A stretch of 64,000 nt of DNA from an uncultured Burkholderiales bacterium (lineage in GTDB: Bacteria > Pseudomonadota > Gammaproteobacteria > Burkholderiales > Thiobacillaceae), in NCBI GenBank assembly GCA_937949525.1, contig CALEDT010000010.1, positions 19,077-83,076 on the forward strand, written 5' to 3'. The notes under the pieces are model-generated. The model ran no database searches, was not told the DNA's origin, and worked only from the letters and a program-made list of their open reading frames with translations. The position numbers and the translations under genes were made by a program. Each line of letters begins with the position of its first letter. The first letter of the stretch is position 1. This document shows, one piece after another, positions 1-8,640 of the stretch.

Positions 1-1
1 C

Positions 2-478
2 GCGCCCTTCCCGGCCACGGTCAAGCAGATCAACGGCCGCTGGGATGCGCGCACGCTGCACCAGAACTACCGCGCCTATCGTCACATGGTGCTGGACTGT
101 CCGCCCTCGCTCGACAGCCACGCCTCGCTGCAGGCGCTACGCGCCTGCGACCTGGCGCTGATCCCGGTGCTGCCCTCCCCGGTCGATCTGTGGGCCAGCC
201 TGCGCCTGCCGCGCGAGATCGAGGAAGCGCGCAAGGACAACGCCAACCTGCGGGCGTACATGGTGCTCAACCAGCTCGAACCGAAGAGCGCCATTTCCGC
301 CGCCATGCACGACGCCCTGGCCGAGTTCGGGGTGCCGGTGCTGAACGCGGCCATGCGTCGCCGCGCCGCCTACCGCAGTGCGGCGCTGGAGGGCGTTTCG
401 GTGTACCAGATGGGCAGCCGCGGCGCGCCGGCCGCGGCTGAGATCGAAGCCATCATTAACGAGGTGATCGCATCATGA
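2..478 (+). CDS. mcdA: ParA/MinD-type ATPase, carboxysome-positioning McdA (5' end missing)
   Basis: The reading frame is open from the left edge, so the protein is truncated at its N-terminus: 158 residues remain and the P-loop lies outside the window. The visible part has the ParA Walker B strand (HMVLDCPPSL) and the usual C-terminal helices. ParA ATPases bind the nucleoid and form gradients that space cargo. The stop codon overlaps the start of the next gene (ATGA), and that gene looks like McdB, with cbbQ and cbbO following, so the cargo here is inferred to be alpha-carboxysomes. A plain ParA-family call is near certain; the McdA role rests on context. Confidence 0.85.
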   Translation, partial: APFPATVKQINGRWDARTLHQNYRAYRHMVLDCPPSLDSHASLQALRACDLALIPVLPSPVDLWASLRLPREIEEARKDNANLRAYMVLNQLEPKSAISAAMHDALAEFGVPVLNAAMRRRAAYRSAALEGVSVYQMGSRGAPAAAEIEAIINEVIAS

Positions 479-777
479 CCAACGTCAAAGACAAGCTCTC
501 CGCCAGCGTCCGTCAAGCCCGTGCCGCGCAAGCGCCGGCCGCCGCAGACGATGCCGCCAGCCCGGCTGCACCCATCCAGCCGGCGGCGGTTAAGGCCAAG
601 CCGGCCAAACCCGCGGCCACCCGCACCGCCGCGCCCCGGAGCACGGCAGCCAAGCCGGCCGTAGCCCGAGCCGAGCCCAAAAAGCCGGCCACGCCCAAAC
701 CCGCGCCCGCCGCCAGCGCCAACAGCGTGCGCGACAGCGCCGGCGAACGGTTCCCCGCGCGCGTCTGGCCCGACTGA
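475..777 (+). CDS. mcdB: McdB-like carboxysome positioning adaptor
   Basis: A 100-residue, low-complexity protein rich in Ala, Pro and Lys and predicted to be disordered. It ends in FPARVWPD, and a tryptophan next to the C-terminus is a hallmark of McdB proteins from alpha-carboxysome organisms. McdB links carboxysomes to the McdA gradient and tends to phase-separate. The gene overlaps the ParA stop by 4 nt, which implies translational coupling. Sequence similarity alone would be weak in such a biased composition, so the call rests on the terminal motif, the disorder and the position directly after ParA and before cbbQ. Confidence 0.72.
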   Translation: MTNVKDKLSASVRQARAAQAPAAADDAASPAAPIQPAAVKAKPAKPAATRTAAPRSTAAKPAVARAEPKKPATPKPAPAASANSVRDSAGERFPARVWPD

Positions 778-837
778 GCCGGGGCGGCCCGCGCCGCGCC
801 GGCAACGCTCACCGATCCCATCACCCGGTAATCCGCC

Positions 838-1764
838 ATGCGTAACGATCCCTTCCTGCGAACCTATTCCCCGCGCCAGCAGGCTCTGGCGCGCGCCGCC
901 GCCCAGCAGTCCGCCTACGGTCCGGCCGGCGCCGGCACGCGCGCAGCCGCCGACACCACCACCGCCGAGGTACTCGAGCCCTACCTGGTGAAGAGTGAGC
1001 CCTACTACCGCCCGGTGGCGGACGAGGTGGAACTGTACGAAGCCGCCTATTCGGTACGCATGCCGATGATGCTGAAGGGCCCCACCGGCTGCGGCAAGAC
1101 GCGTTTCGTCGAATACATGGCGTGGAAGCTCGGCAAGCCGCTGATCACCGTCGCCTGCAACGAGGACATGACGGCCAGCGACCTGGTCGGCCGTTTCCTG
1201 CTCGATGCCAGCGGCACGCGCTGGCAGGACGGCCCGCTCGCCGTCGCCGCGCGTCACGGCGCCATCTGCTACCTGGACGAAGTGGTGGAAGCACGCCAGG
1301 ACACCACCGTCGTGATCCACCCGCTGACCGACGCACGCCGCGTGCTGCCGCTGGAAAAGAAAGGCGAACTGATCGAGGCCCACCCGGACTTCCAAATCGT
1401 CATTTCCTACAACCCCGGCTACCAGTCGCTGATGAAGGATCTGAAGCAGTCCACCAAACAGCGTTTCGGCGCGCTGGATTTCAACTATCCGGAACACGAC
1501 ATCGAAGCCGAAATCGTCGCGCACGAATCCGGCGTGACGCTGGACGTGGCCAAGAACTTGGTGCACATCGGCGAACGCGCGCGCAACCTCAAAGGCCACG
1601 GCCTCGACGAGGGCCTGTCCACGCGCATGCTGATCTACGCCGGCTCGCTGATCGCCAAGGGTGTGCCGCCGCTGGCCGCCTGCCGCGTCGCGCTGGTACG
1701 GCCGATCACCGACGACCCAGACATGCGCGACGCGCTGGATTCCGCAGTCACCACCTATTTCTGA
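838..1764 (+). CDS. cbbQ: CbbQ, MoxR-type AAA+ Rubisco activase subunit
   Basis: A 308-residue AAA+ ATPase of the MoxR group. Walker A (GPTGCGKT) lies near residue 80 and Walker B (ICYLDEVVEA) about 60 residues later. CbbQ forms a hexamer that, with one CbbO, removes inhibitory sugar phosphates from Rubisco using ATP. Length and architecture match carboxysome-associated CbbQ. It sits downstream of the mcdAB pair and upstream of cbbO on the same strand. The first 40 residues are variable and could hold a different start, but ATG 838 gives the normal family length. Confidence 0.93.
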   Translation: MRNDPFLRTYSPRQQALARAAAQQSAYGPAGAGTRAAADTTTAEVLEPYLVKSEPYYRPVADEVELYEAAYSVRMPMMLKGPTGCGKTRFVEYMAWKLGKPLITVACNEDMTASDLVGRFLLDASGTRWQDGPLAVAARHGAICYLDEVVEARQDTTVVIHPLTDARRVLPLEKKGELIEAHPDFQIVISYNPGYQSLMKDLKQSTKQRFGALDFNYPEHDIEAEIVAHESGVTLDVAKNLVHIGERARNLKGHGLDEGLSTRMLIYAGSLIAKGVPPLAACRVALVRPITDDPDMRDALDSAVTTYF

Positions 1765-1862
1765 TTCAGGATACGGGTTACGGGTTACCGGATACGGTCG
1801 TGTTGCGGCGCGGCGAGGCAGCGCGGATTGACCGAAACCTGGAACCCGGAACCTGAACCCCG
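1765..1862. repeat. Imperfect inverted repeat between cbbQ and cbbO
   Basis: The gap holds GGGTTAC-type repeats on the left and their imperfect reverse complement on the right. Reading the right arm on the minus strand gives TTCAGGTTCCGGGTTCC, against TTCAGGATACGGGTTAC on the left: 14 of 17 positions match. A long hairpin with an approximately 35-nt GC-rich loop is possible. This resembles REP/BIME-type intergenic elements. It could stabilise or attenuate the transcript between cbbQ and cbbO, but that is inference. Confidence 0.5.
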
Positions 1863-4220
1863 ATGGCCATTCATCTCGAGGAATACCAGGAACTGCTGGA
1901 CGACCTGCCGCACGACGCGCAGGACGTGCTGCGCGCGTCATGGAACGAGGCCGCGCGGATATTCTCTGCGCGAGGCCTGGACAACTACATCAAGGGCGGG
2001 GTGGCGTTGCACCATCTCGGTCGCGGCGAGGAGCTGGTGGTCACCTACCTGCAGGAGATGCCGGAGGTGGCGCGCGCCATCGGCGAGGACGTGCTGCCGG
2101 AAGTGGTCAATTTCCTGCTCTCCATGGCATCCAAGACCTCCGGCCAGGTGCTGACGCTGATCGCCGGGACCGCGCCGCTGGCGGCCGAGCGCCTGGGTGA
2201 CGAGGATCTGTTCCGCAAGTATCTGAACGTGCTGTCCATCCTGCTCGCCCAAGCGCCGCGCGGCCTGCGGCCGATGCTGGAAAACCTCGACCGGCTGCTC
2301 ACCCAGCTCACGCTCGGCGGCCTGCGCCGCTGGGTGCAATGGGGCGCACAGGCCTACAAGGCCGATTTCGATGGTCAGCAGCGCTATTTCTCGTTGCAGA
2401 GCCCGGACGCGCTGTCGGTGCTGCAATCGGAACGCAAGGGCACGCTGTTCGTCGACGTGCAGCGGCGCCTCAACATCTATCTGCGCGCCATGTGGGGGCG
2501 CGACTTCTTCCTGCGCCCCACCGCCGGCGACTACGAGAGCCGGGAGGGACTCAAGCCCTACATCGCGCATTACCAGATCTATATCGCCGACGCCTACGAC
2601 GACTTTCGGCCGCAAGGCCCGGACACGCCGCCCGAGGCGGTCATCCCCGGCCTGGAGATCTACCGTGCAGCCGCCAATCACTGCGCCGCGCATCTGGTGT
2701 TCACCGCTGCGCCGCTGTCCATGCAGATGCTCAACACCACGCAGATGGCCATCATCGAGACCATCGAGGACGCCCGCGTGGAGGAACTGGCCTGCCGCCA
2801 GTTCCCCAACATGCGCAATGCCTGGCTGGCCTTCCACCCACCGCTGGACCCGGTCGAGCCGCAGACGGTGGGCGATCTGCTCAACCGGCTGGCGCGCGCA
2901 TTGCTGGCACAGGACGACCGCGACCCGCACCCCTGGGTGCGCACGGGTGTCGAGCTGTTCCGCGCCGAGCCGGATCTATCCAGCAACCAGGTGAGCTGGA
3001 ACATCGGCGTTGAGTTGGCGCACCACCTCGGCCAGATTCCGCTGCCGGAATACAACCCGCGCACCGACACGCTGCGCGCGCTGTACCGCGACGACAACCG
3101 CACGGTGTGGGAGTCGGAAGAGTACGACGAACACGAAGCCCTGGAAGCCACCTGGCAGAGCCGGCAACAGGTGCGCAAGAAGGTCTCGGTGATGGAGATG
3201 GTCAACGAGGTCAACAACGAATTCGCCGGCGACGACGCGGAAGAGATCTGGGTGCTGGAAACTCCGTTCTGGCTCGACCAGGAAGGCAAGACCATCAACG
3301 AGTTGGAAGGCCGCGAGCCGATCGCCGACCCGGTGCACTACCACGAGTGGGATTACCAGATCCAGCTCGAACGGCCGAGCTGGGTCACCGTGCTGGAACG
3401 CCGCCCCAAGGCCGGCGAGCTGGAAGTGATCGAGCAGATCATCGACGACAACAAGCCGGTGATCTCGCGCCTCAAGTTCCTGATCGAATCCATGATCCCG
3501 CAGGGCATGCAGCGCATCCGCCGGGTCGAGGACGGCGACGAGCTGGACATCAACGCCGCCGTGCGCGCCATGATCGACATCCGCATGGGGCAGCAGCCGG
3601 ATACGCGCATCATGATGCGCTACAAGCGCAACGTGCGTGATCTCGCGGTCATGGTGCTGCTGGACCTGTCGGAATCGTCCAACGACAAGGTGCGTGGCCA
3701 GGACTACACCATCCTGGATCTGACCCGCGCCGCCACCGTGCTGCTGTCCGACGCGCTGGACCGCATCGGCGACCCGTTCGCGCTGCACGGCTTCTGCTCG
3801 GACGGACGGCACGACGTGCACTACTACCGTTTCAAGGACTTCGCCCAGCCCTACGACGACCTGGTGAAGGCGCGTCTGGCGGCGATGAAAGGTTCGTACT
3901 CCACGCGCATGGGCGCCGCGCTACGCCACGCCGCCAGCCACCTGAAACAACAGCCCAAGAACAAGAAAATCCTGTTCATCATCACCGACGGCGAACCCGC
4001 CGACAACGACGTGCGCGACCCGCAGTACCTGCGCCACGACACCAAGCGCGCGGTGGAGGAACTGCAACGCGACGGCATCACCACCTACGCGCTGTCGCTC
4101 GACCCGCATGCCGACCAGTATGTGTCGCGCATCTTCGGCGCCAAGAACTTCACGGTGCTGGACCACGTCGAGCGCCTGCCGGAAAAGTTGCCCATGCTGT
4201 ACATGGGCCTGACGCGCTGA
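1863..4220 (+). CDS. cbbO: CbbO, von Willebrand factor A protein of the Rubisco activase
   Basis: A 785-residue protein with a long helical N-terminal part and a C-terminal VWA domain. The MIDAS metal site reads DLSESS near residue 601 and the domain continues to the C-terminus with FIITDGEPAD. CbbO is the adaptor that docks the CbbQ hexamer onto Rubisco through its VWA domain. The start codon lies directly after the inverted repeat, 98 nt past cbbQ. Both length and domain order are typical. It is the last plus-strand gene of the carboxysome block; the next genes converge from the other strand. Confidence 0.93.
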   Translation: MAIHLEEYQELLDDLPHDAQDVLRASWNEAARIFSARGLDNYIKGGVALHHLGRGEELVVTYLQEMPEVARAIGEDVLPEVVNFLLSMASKTSGQVLTLIAGTAPLAAERLGDEDLFRKYLNVLSILLAQAPRGLRPMLENLDRLLTQLTLGGLRRWVQWGAQAYKADFDGQQRYFSLQSPDALSVLQSERKGTLFVDVQRRLNIYLRAMWGRDFFLRPTAGDYESREGLKPYIAHYQIYIADAYDDFRPQGPDTPPEAVIPGLEIYRAAANHCAAHLVFTAAPLSMQMLNTTQMAIIETIEDARVEELACRQFPNMRNAWLAFHPPLDPVEPQTVGDLLNRLARALLAQDDRDPHPWVRTGVELFRAEPDLSSNQVSWNIGVELAHHLGQIPLPEYNPRTDTLRALYRDDNRTVWESEEYDEHEALEATWQSRQQVRKKVSVMEMVNEVNNEFAGDDAEEIWVLETPFWLDQEGKTINELEGREPIADPVHYHEWDYQIQLERPSWVTVLERRPKAGELEVIEQIIDDNKPVISRLKFLIESMIPQGMQRIRRVEDGDELDINAAVRAMIDIRMGQQPDTRIMMRYKRNVRDLAVMVLLDLSESSNDKVRGQDYTILDLTRAATVLLSDALDRIGDPFALHGFCSDGRHDVHYYRFKDFAQPYDDLVKARLAAMKGSYSTRMGAALRHAASHLKQQPKNKKILFIITDGEPADNDVRDPQYLRHDTKRAVEELQRDGITTYALSLDPHADQYVSRIFGAKNFTVLDHVERLPEKLPMLYMGLTR

Positions 4221-4237
4221 CCGCGCTCAAGCGGCGG

Positions 4238-4317
4238 GCCGACCGTAACGTCGGCAAGCGCGCACACTGGCGGGCCCGGATCGACGGCGAGGCCGAACGC
4301 GCGCGACGCATCGCGCG
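4238..4317. terminator. Hairpins in the convergent gap after cbbO
   Basis: Two perfect inverted repeats lie between cbbO and the convergent hyfI: GCCGAC-N6-GTCGGC at 4238-4255 and CGCGCGA-N4-TCGCGCG at 4300-4317. Neither has a T-run, so they are not textbook intrinsic terminators, but they could fold in both transcripts and limit read-through or protect 3' ends. Confidence 0.3.
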
Positions 4318-4422
4318 GCGATTGCCGGACAGCATAAGCCGCGCCTGTGCCCGGACTGCCTGACCGAGTGATCCGCCGCGTCGGCGCCGGGGGGTTCGGG
4401 CCCTGGCGGGGACGCAGTCCGG

Positions 4423-4956
4423 CTACACGCGCGACGAGCCCACCGGCGGCCGCCTGACCACGTCGCGGATGGCGCGCAGCAGCGCCAGCGGGCCCGGCGG
4501 ACAACCCCGCAGCTCGACATCCACCGGAATCACGTTGGCAACGCGGCCGCGGGAGGCATAGCTCGGGCCGAACAGACCGCCGTCGCAGGCGCAATCGCCC
4601 ATGGCGATCACCCACTTGGGGTCTGGCGTCGCGTCATAACTGCGCCGCAGCGCGGTTTCCAGATGCGCGCTGACCGGACCGGTGACCAGCAGCACGTCGG
4701 CGTGGCGCGGACTGGCAGCGAAGCGGATGCCCAAACCCTCGATGTTGTAATGCGGTCCGTTGAGCGCGTGGATCTCCAGTTCGCAGCCGTTGCACGAACC
4801 GGCGTCGACGTGGCGGATGACCGGTGCGCGGCCGAACACCTGGCGCAGCTCGTCGTGCAGACGCGCGAATTCGGCTCGGTCGTCGTCGGACGCCGGCTGC
4901 GGCTCCGACACGATGCCGCAGCGCAGCATCTTGTGCAGTATCCGAAAGGTGGCCAT
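4423..4956 (-). CDS. hyfI: HyfI/NuoB-like [4Fe-4S] small subunit of an Ehr-type complex
   Basis: A 177-residue NuoB/HyfI-family protein. It keeps the cluster ligands: a CNGCE motif near residue 53, MGDCACDGG, and RGCPPGP near the C-terminus, so an N2-like [4Fe-4S] cluster should be present. The start chosen (MATFRILHKMLRCG) follows the hyfG stop by 2 nt; an upstream in-frame Met would lie inside hyfG. In complex I and group-4 hydrogenases this subunit passes electrons between the ferredoxin-like chain and the large subunit. It is the last gene of the six-gene minus-strand run. Confidence 0.88.
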   Translation of the reverse strand: MATFRILHKMLRCGIVSEPQPASDDDRAEFARLHDELRQVFGRAPVIRHVDAGSCNGCELEIHALNGPHYNIEGLGIRFAASPRHADVLLVTGPVSAHLETALRRSYDATPDPKWVIAMGDCACDGGLFGPSYASRGRVANVIPVDVELRGCPPGPLALLRAIRDVVRRPPVGSSRV

Positions 4957-4958
4957 GG

Positions 4959-6509
4959 CTACAGATCCTGCCCCGAGTAACTGAGGTTGAAGGATTTGTT
5001 GATCAGCGGGAAGTCCGGCACGATGTTGCCGAGAATGGCCAACTCCAGCAGCGGCCAGTTCTGCCACGATGGATCATGCGGATGCACGCGCTCCAGCCGG
5101 CCGTCGGTGCCGATATGCACCGATACCAACACGGGGCCGCGCCAGCCTTCCACCCAGCCCAGACCTTCGGCGTTTTGGCCGTGCGCACACACCTCGGAGC
5201 GGCAGGGTCCGGCCGGCAAGCGGCGAACGATCTCACCGATCAGGCGCAGCGACTCGGCCAGTTCCACGAAGCGCAGCTCGACTCGTGCCGCCACGTCGCC
5301 GCGAAGCCCCGTGGCCATGCGTACATCGAGCTGATCATACGGGGCATGGGCATACTGCACGCGCAAATCCCACGCCTGGCCGCTGGCACGCCCGGCCAGG
5401 CCGGCAAGCCCCAGGCGCGCGGCCAGATCCGGGCGTACCGTGCCGGTGTGGGCGAAACGGTCCTGCACGCCGGCGTGCTCGTCATAGATGCTGCGCAGTT
5501 CCGCCACCTCGTCGTGCAAACGGACACAGGCCACGCGCAGTGGGTCCAACGAAGGTGGATCGACCGCCACCCCGCCGGGCACGATGTGGTCAAACAGGTA
5601 ACGGTGGCCGAACAACTGCGCGCCGAGGCGCAGCCAGTCTTCCTTCAGCCGCCAGAACTGGTTGAAACCGAACGTCAGCGCCACGTCGTTGCCCAAATAA
5701 CCGAGGTCGCCCAGGTGATTGGCCACCCGCTCCATCTCCAGCATGAGCGCGCGCAGCCATAGCGCGCGCGCCGGCACAGCCACCCCCAGCGCGGCCTCCA
5801 CCGCCTGGCAATAGGCCCAGGCATAGGCGCTGTGGCTGTCGCCCGATACCCGCCCGGCGAGCCGTGCGCCGGTGACGAGATCCATGCCCTCGAAGCGTTT
5901 CTCGATACCCTTGTGCGTATAGCCCAGCCGCTCCTCCAGCCGGAGCACCTTTTCGCCGACCACGGAGAAACGGAAGTGTCCCGGTTCGATCACGCCGGCA
6001 TGGATCGGACCGACCGGGATCTCGTGCACGCCCTCGCCAGCCACGCGCACGAACGCATAGCCGTCGTCGCCCCCGCCGCCGGCAGATGCCGCCGCCGCGT
6101 CGAAATCCTTGCGCAGCGGGTAGACGTCGGCCGCCCAGGCGTCGTGGCGCAGCCACTTGCGCGTGTCCTCGGCGCCCTCGGCGACGATGCCGAGCAGATC
6201 GCGGGTCGCGCGCTGCATGCGCCCGGCCTGCGGAAACAGCCCGGCCAGATCGGGATAGGCCGGCCTATCGGTGTCCAGGGCACAGCGCGCCCAGATCAGC
6301 CCCAGGCTGGACAGGAACACGGTGTCGAGTGCGAAACTGCCGCCGGACGGACGCCCGTCGCTGCCCCACAACGCCAACAACTGCCCGCCCTCATCGCGGA
6401 TCGCGCGCGCGAACGACGGCAGTCGTGCAGGCGTGAGCGAAAAGCGCCACAGCGCATCCTCGCCCTGCGGCGTCAAGGTCAGTTCCAGGTCCCCCAGCCG
6501 AGTTTCCAC
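4959..6509 (-). CDS. hyfG: HyfG/NuoCD-like large subunit lacking the NiFe cysteines
   Basis: A 516-residue protein fusing a NuoC-like N-terminus (about 1-140) to a NuoD/hydrogenase large-subunit domain. In group-4 hydrogenases the Ni-Fe site is held by RxCxxC and a C-terminal DPCxxC. Here the first motif reads RVSGDS (residues 220-225, both Cys replaced by Ser), and the last 20 residues contain no cysteine. It therefore cannot bind NiFe in the normal way, and matches energy-converting hydrogenase-related (Ehr) complexes, whose substrate is unknown. The start is GTG, 1 nt past the hyfF stop, implying coupling. Confidence 0.9.
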   Translation of the reverse strand: METRLGDLELTLTPQGEDALWRFSLTPARLPSFARAIRDEGGQLLALWGSDGRPSGGSFALDTVFLSSLGLIWARCALDTDRPAYPDLAGLFPQAGRMQRATRDLLGIVAEGAEDTRKWLRHDAWAADVYPLRKDFDAAAASAGGGGDDGYAFVRVAGEGVHEIPVGPIHAGVIEPGHFRFSVVGEKVLRLEERLGYTHKGIEKRFEGMDLVTGARLAGRVSGDSHSAYAWAYCQAVEAALGVAVPARALWLRALMLEMERVANHLGDLGYLGNDVALTFGFNQFWRLKEDWLRLGAQLFGHRYLFDHIVPGGVAVDPPSLDPLRVACVRLHDEVAELRSIYDEHAGVQDRFAHTGTVRPDLAARLGLAGLAGRASGQAWDLRVQYAHAPYDQLDVRMATGLRGDVAARVELRFVELAESLRLIGEIVRRLPAGPCRSEVCAHGQNAEGLGWVEGWRGPVLVSVHIGTDGRLERVHPHDPSWQNWPLLELAILGNIVPDFPLINKSFNLSYSGQDL

Positions 6510-6510
6510 C

Positions 6511-7968
6511 TCAGCCTCCCAGCAACAGCGTGGCCGCCTGGCGATACCAGTCGGCCAGATAGGCGGGAATGAACAGCCCCAGCGTCAGCACCAGGGCCAG
6601 ATGGATGAATACCGGCACCAACGCCGGCTGATGCGGCAGGCGGGGCAGTCCGGCCTCGCCGAACACCATGGGCTGCACCTTGCCGAACACGCCGGCGAAG
6701 GTCACGCCCAACGCCAGCAGCAGCAGCGGTGTCGCCCAGGGCTGCGCGTGCATGGTGGTGGTGATGATCAGGAACTCGCTGGCGAACACGCCGAACGGCG
6801 GCATGCCGAGGATGGCGACGGTGCCCAGCATCAGCCCCCAACCGATGGTCGGATGACTGCCGACCAGGCCGCGGATGTCGGCCATGGCCTGCGTGCCCGC
6901 TGCCTGCGTGGCATGCCCCACGGCGAAAAAGATGGCCGACTTGGTCAGCGAATGCATGGTCATGTGCAGCAGCGCCGCGAAGTTGGCGACGGCGCCGCCC
7001 ATGCCGAAAGCGAAGGTGATCAGCCCCATGTGTTCGATCGACGAGTACGCGAACAGGCGTTTGACATCGGTCTGGCGCTTGATCAGGAAGGCGGCGAGCA
7101 GTACCGACAACAGGCCAAAGCCCATCATCAGGTTGCCGGCCAGCGGCGTGCCCAGGGCACCGTCGACCAGCACCTTGCAGCGCATCACCGCATACAGCGC
7201 GACGTTCAACAACAGCCCGGACAGCACCGCGGAAATCGGCGTCGGCCCCTCGGCATGCGCATCCGGCAGCCAGTTGTGCAGCGGCGCCAAGCCGACCTTG
7301 GTGCCGTAGCCGACCAACAGGAAGATGAAGGCCAGTTGCAGCACCGTCGGCTCCAGTTGCGCCTTGACGCCGTTCAGGTGCGACCACAGCAACGCCGTGC
7401 CGCCGTCACCGAGCACCTTCTCCGCAGCGAAGTACAGCAATATGGTGCCGAACAGCGCCAGCGCGATGCCCACGCCGCACAGGATGAAGTACTTCCACGC
7501 CGCTTCCAGCGCCGCCGGCGTGCGGTACAGCGACACCAGCAGCACCGTGGCCAGCGTCGCGCCCTCCATGGCCACCCAGAGGATGCCCATGTTGTTGGTG
7601 GTCAGGGCCACCAGCATGGTGCCGACGAAAATCTGGTAACTGGCGTGATACAGGCGCAGGCGACCGGCGCCGAGCCGACCGTGGTCCGCCTCGATGCGCA
7701 TGTAGGGGCGCGAGAACAGCGCGGTGGTGAACGCGACGAAAGCGGTCAGCGCCACCAGGAAGACGTTGAACGGGTCGATGAAAAACCAGCCGTGACCGCC
7801 GATCATCGCCGGCCCGTGCGCGATGACACGCAGGGTCAGGGCCGCCGCCCCGATCAGCGTGGCCAGACTGAAGGCGGCATTGACTTCCGGCGCGCCAGCG
7901 CGATGGCCCCACAGCGCCAGAACCGCGCCGCCCGCGAACGGCAGAGCCAGCAGCCAATAGATTTCCAT
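6511..7968 (-). CDS. hyfF: HyfF-like antiporter-type membrane subunit
   Basis: A 485-residue polytopic membrane protein of the NuoN/NuoM/Mrp antiporter family with about 14 hydrophobic segments. The central region has the conserved pattern of the proton-antiporter module, including GTKVGLAPLHNWLPDAHAEG and FAYSSIEHMG. In related complexes such subunits carry the ion channel and pump H+ or Na+ when electrons flow. It lies between hyfE and hyfG with nearly no spacing on either side. It is one of two antiporter-like subunits in this operon (with hyfB), which suggests two pumping modules. Confidence 0.88.
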   Translation of the reverse strand: MEIYWLLALPFAGGAVLALWGHRAGAPEVNAAFSLATLIGAAALTLRVIAHGPAMIGGHGWFFIDPFNVFLVALTAFVAFTTALFSRPYMRIEADHGRLGAGRLRLYHASYQIFVGTMLVALTTNNMGILWVAMEGATLATVLLVSLYRTPAALEAAWKYFILCGVGIALALFGTILLYFAAEKVLGDGGTALLWSHLNGVKAQLEPTVLQLAFIFLLVGYGTKVGLAPLHNWLPDAHAEGPTPISAVLSGLLLNVALYAVMRCKVLVDGALGTPLAGNLMMGFGLLSVLLAAFLIKRQTDVKRLFAYSSIEHMGLITFAFGMGGAVANFAALLHMTMHSLTKSAIFFAVGHATQAAGTQAMADIRGLVGSHPTIGWGLMLGTVAILGMPPFGVFASEFLIITTTMHAQPWATPLLLLALGVTFAGVFGKVQPMVFGEAGLPRLPHQPALVPVFIHLALVLTLGLFIPAYLADWYRQAATLLLGG

Positions 7969-7969
7969 G

Positions 7970-8632
7970 TCAGCGTTCTTTCAGCTTTTCCATGTGTTTC
8001 AGATCCAGCGAATCGAAGGTCTCGCGGATGTGAAAGAAGAAAATGCCCAGCACGAACAGCGCCACCAGCACATCCAGCGCCACACCCAGTTCGACCACCA
8101 TGGGCATGCCGTAGGTGGCGCTGGTGGCGGCGAAGAACAGGCCGTTCTCCATGGCGAGAAATCCGATCACCTGCGGCATGGCCTTGCTGCGTGTGATCAT
8201 CATCAGGAAGGCAAGCAGAACGCTGGCCAGCGCAATGCCCAGGGTCGAACGGGTGACCGTGCCGGCCATCTGGGCGATCGGCAAGGCCAGGTTGAAGGCG
8301 AAGATGACCAGCGCGATGCCGATCAGCATGGTGGTCGGAACGTTGATCATCGGCTCCACCTCGCGATCCATCTCCAACCGGCGCACCAGCCGGAAGAAGT
8401 ACCAGGGAATCACGATCACCTTCAGCAACACCGTCAACGCCGCGGATCCATACAGGTGATGCTGGCCGGTGGACCAGGCGACGATGGCGGTGGATGCGGC
8501 CAGCGCCACGCCCTGCCAGGCCAGCAGCGTGATCAGCGCGACGATGCGCCGCTGCGACAGCATGGCGAAGGCGATCAGCAGCAGCAGCGCGGCCAGCAGG
8601 TTGACGACCTGGAGGTGATACGTCAGCGACAT
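7970..8632 (-). CDS. hyfE: HyfE-like membrane subunit
   Basis: A 220-residue membrane protein with about six hydrophobic segments, matching HyfE of hydrogenase-4, which has an N-terminal part of its own and a NuoK-like C-terminal half (MENGLFFAATSATYG). The frame stays open far upstream over hyfC, but the start MSLTYHLQVVNLLA at 8632, just after the hyfC stop, gives the right size. It ends 1 nt before the hyfF start. It probably forms part of the membrane arm next to the antiporter subunits. Confidence 0.85.
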   Translation of the reverse strand: MSLTYHLQVVNLLAALLLLIAFAMLSQRRIVALITLLAWQGVALAASTAIVAWSTGQHHLYGSAALTVLLKVIVIPWYFFRLVRRLEMDREVEPMINVPTTMLIGIALVIFAFNLALPIAQMAGTVTRSTLGIALASVLLAFLMMITRSKAMPQVIGFLAMENGLFFAATSATYGMPMVVELGVALDVLVALFVLGIFFFHIRETFDSLDLKHMEKLKER

Positions 8633-8640
8633 GGCGAGCC

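Noticed and set aside
370..1941. Long open frame on the minus strand opposite cbbQ
   Set aside because: High-GC antisense shadow: arginine/glycine-rich, crosses the inverted repeat, overlaps a clear cbbQ on the other strand.
6271..8196. 641-codon plus-strand frame opposite hyfF and hyfG
   Set aside because: His/Gln/Arg-rich shadow composition and complete overlap with two well-supported membrane-complex genes.
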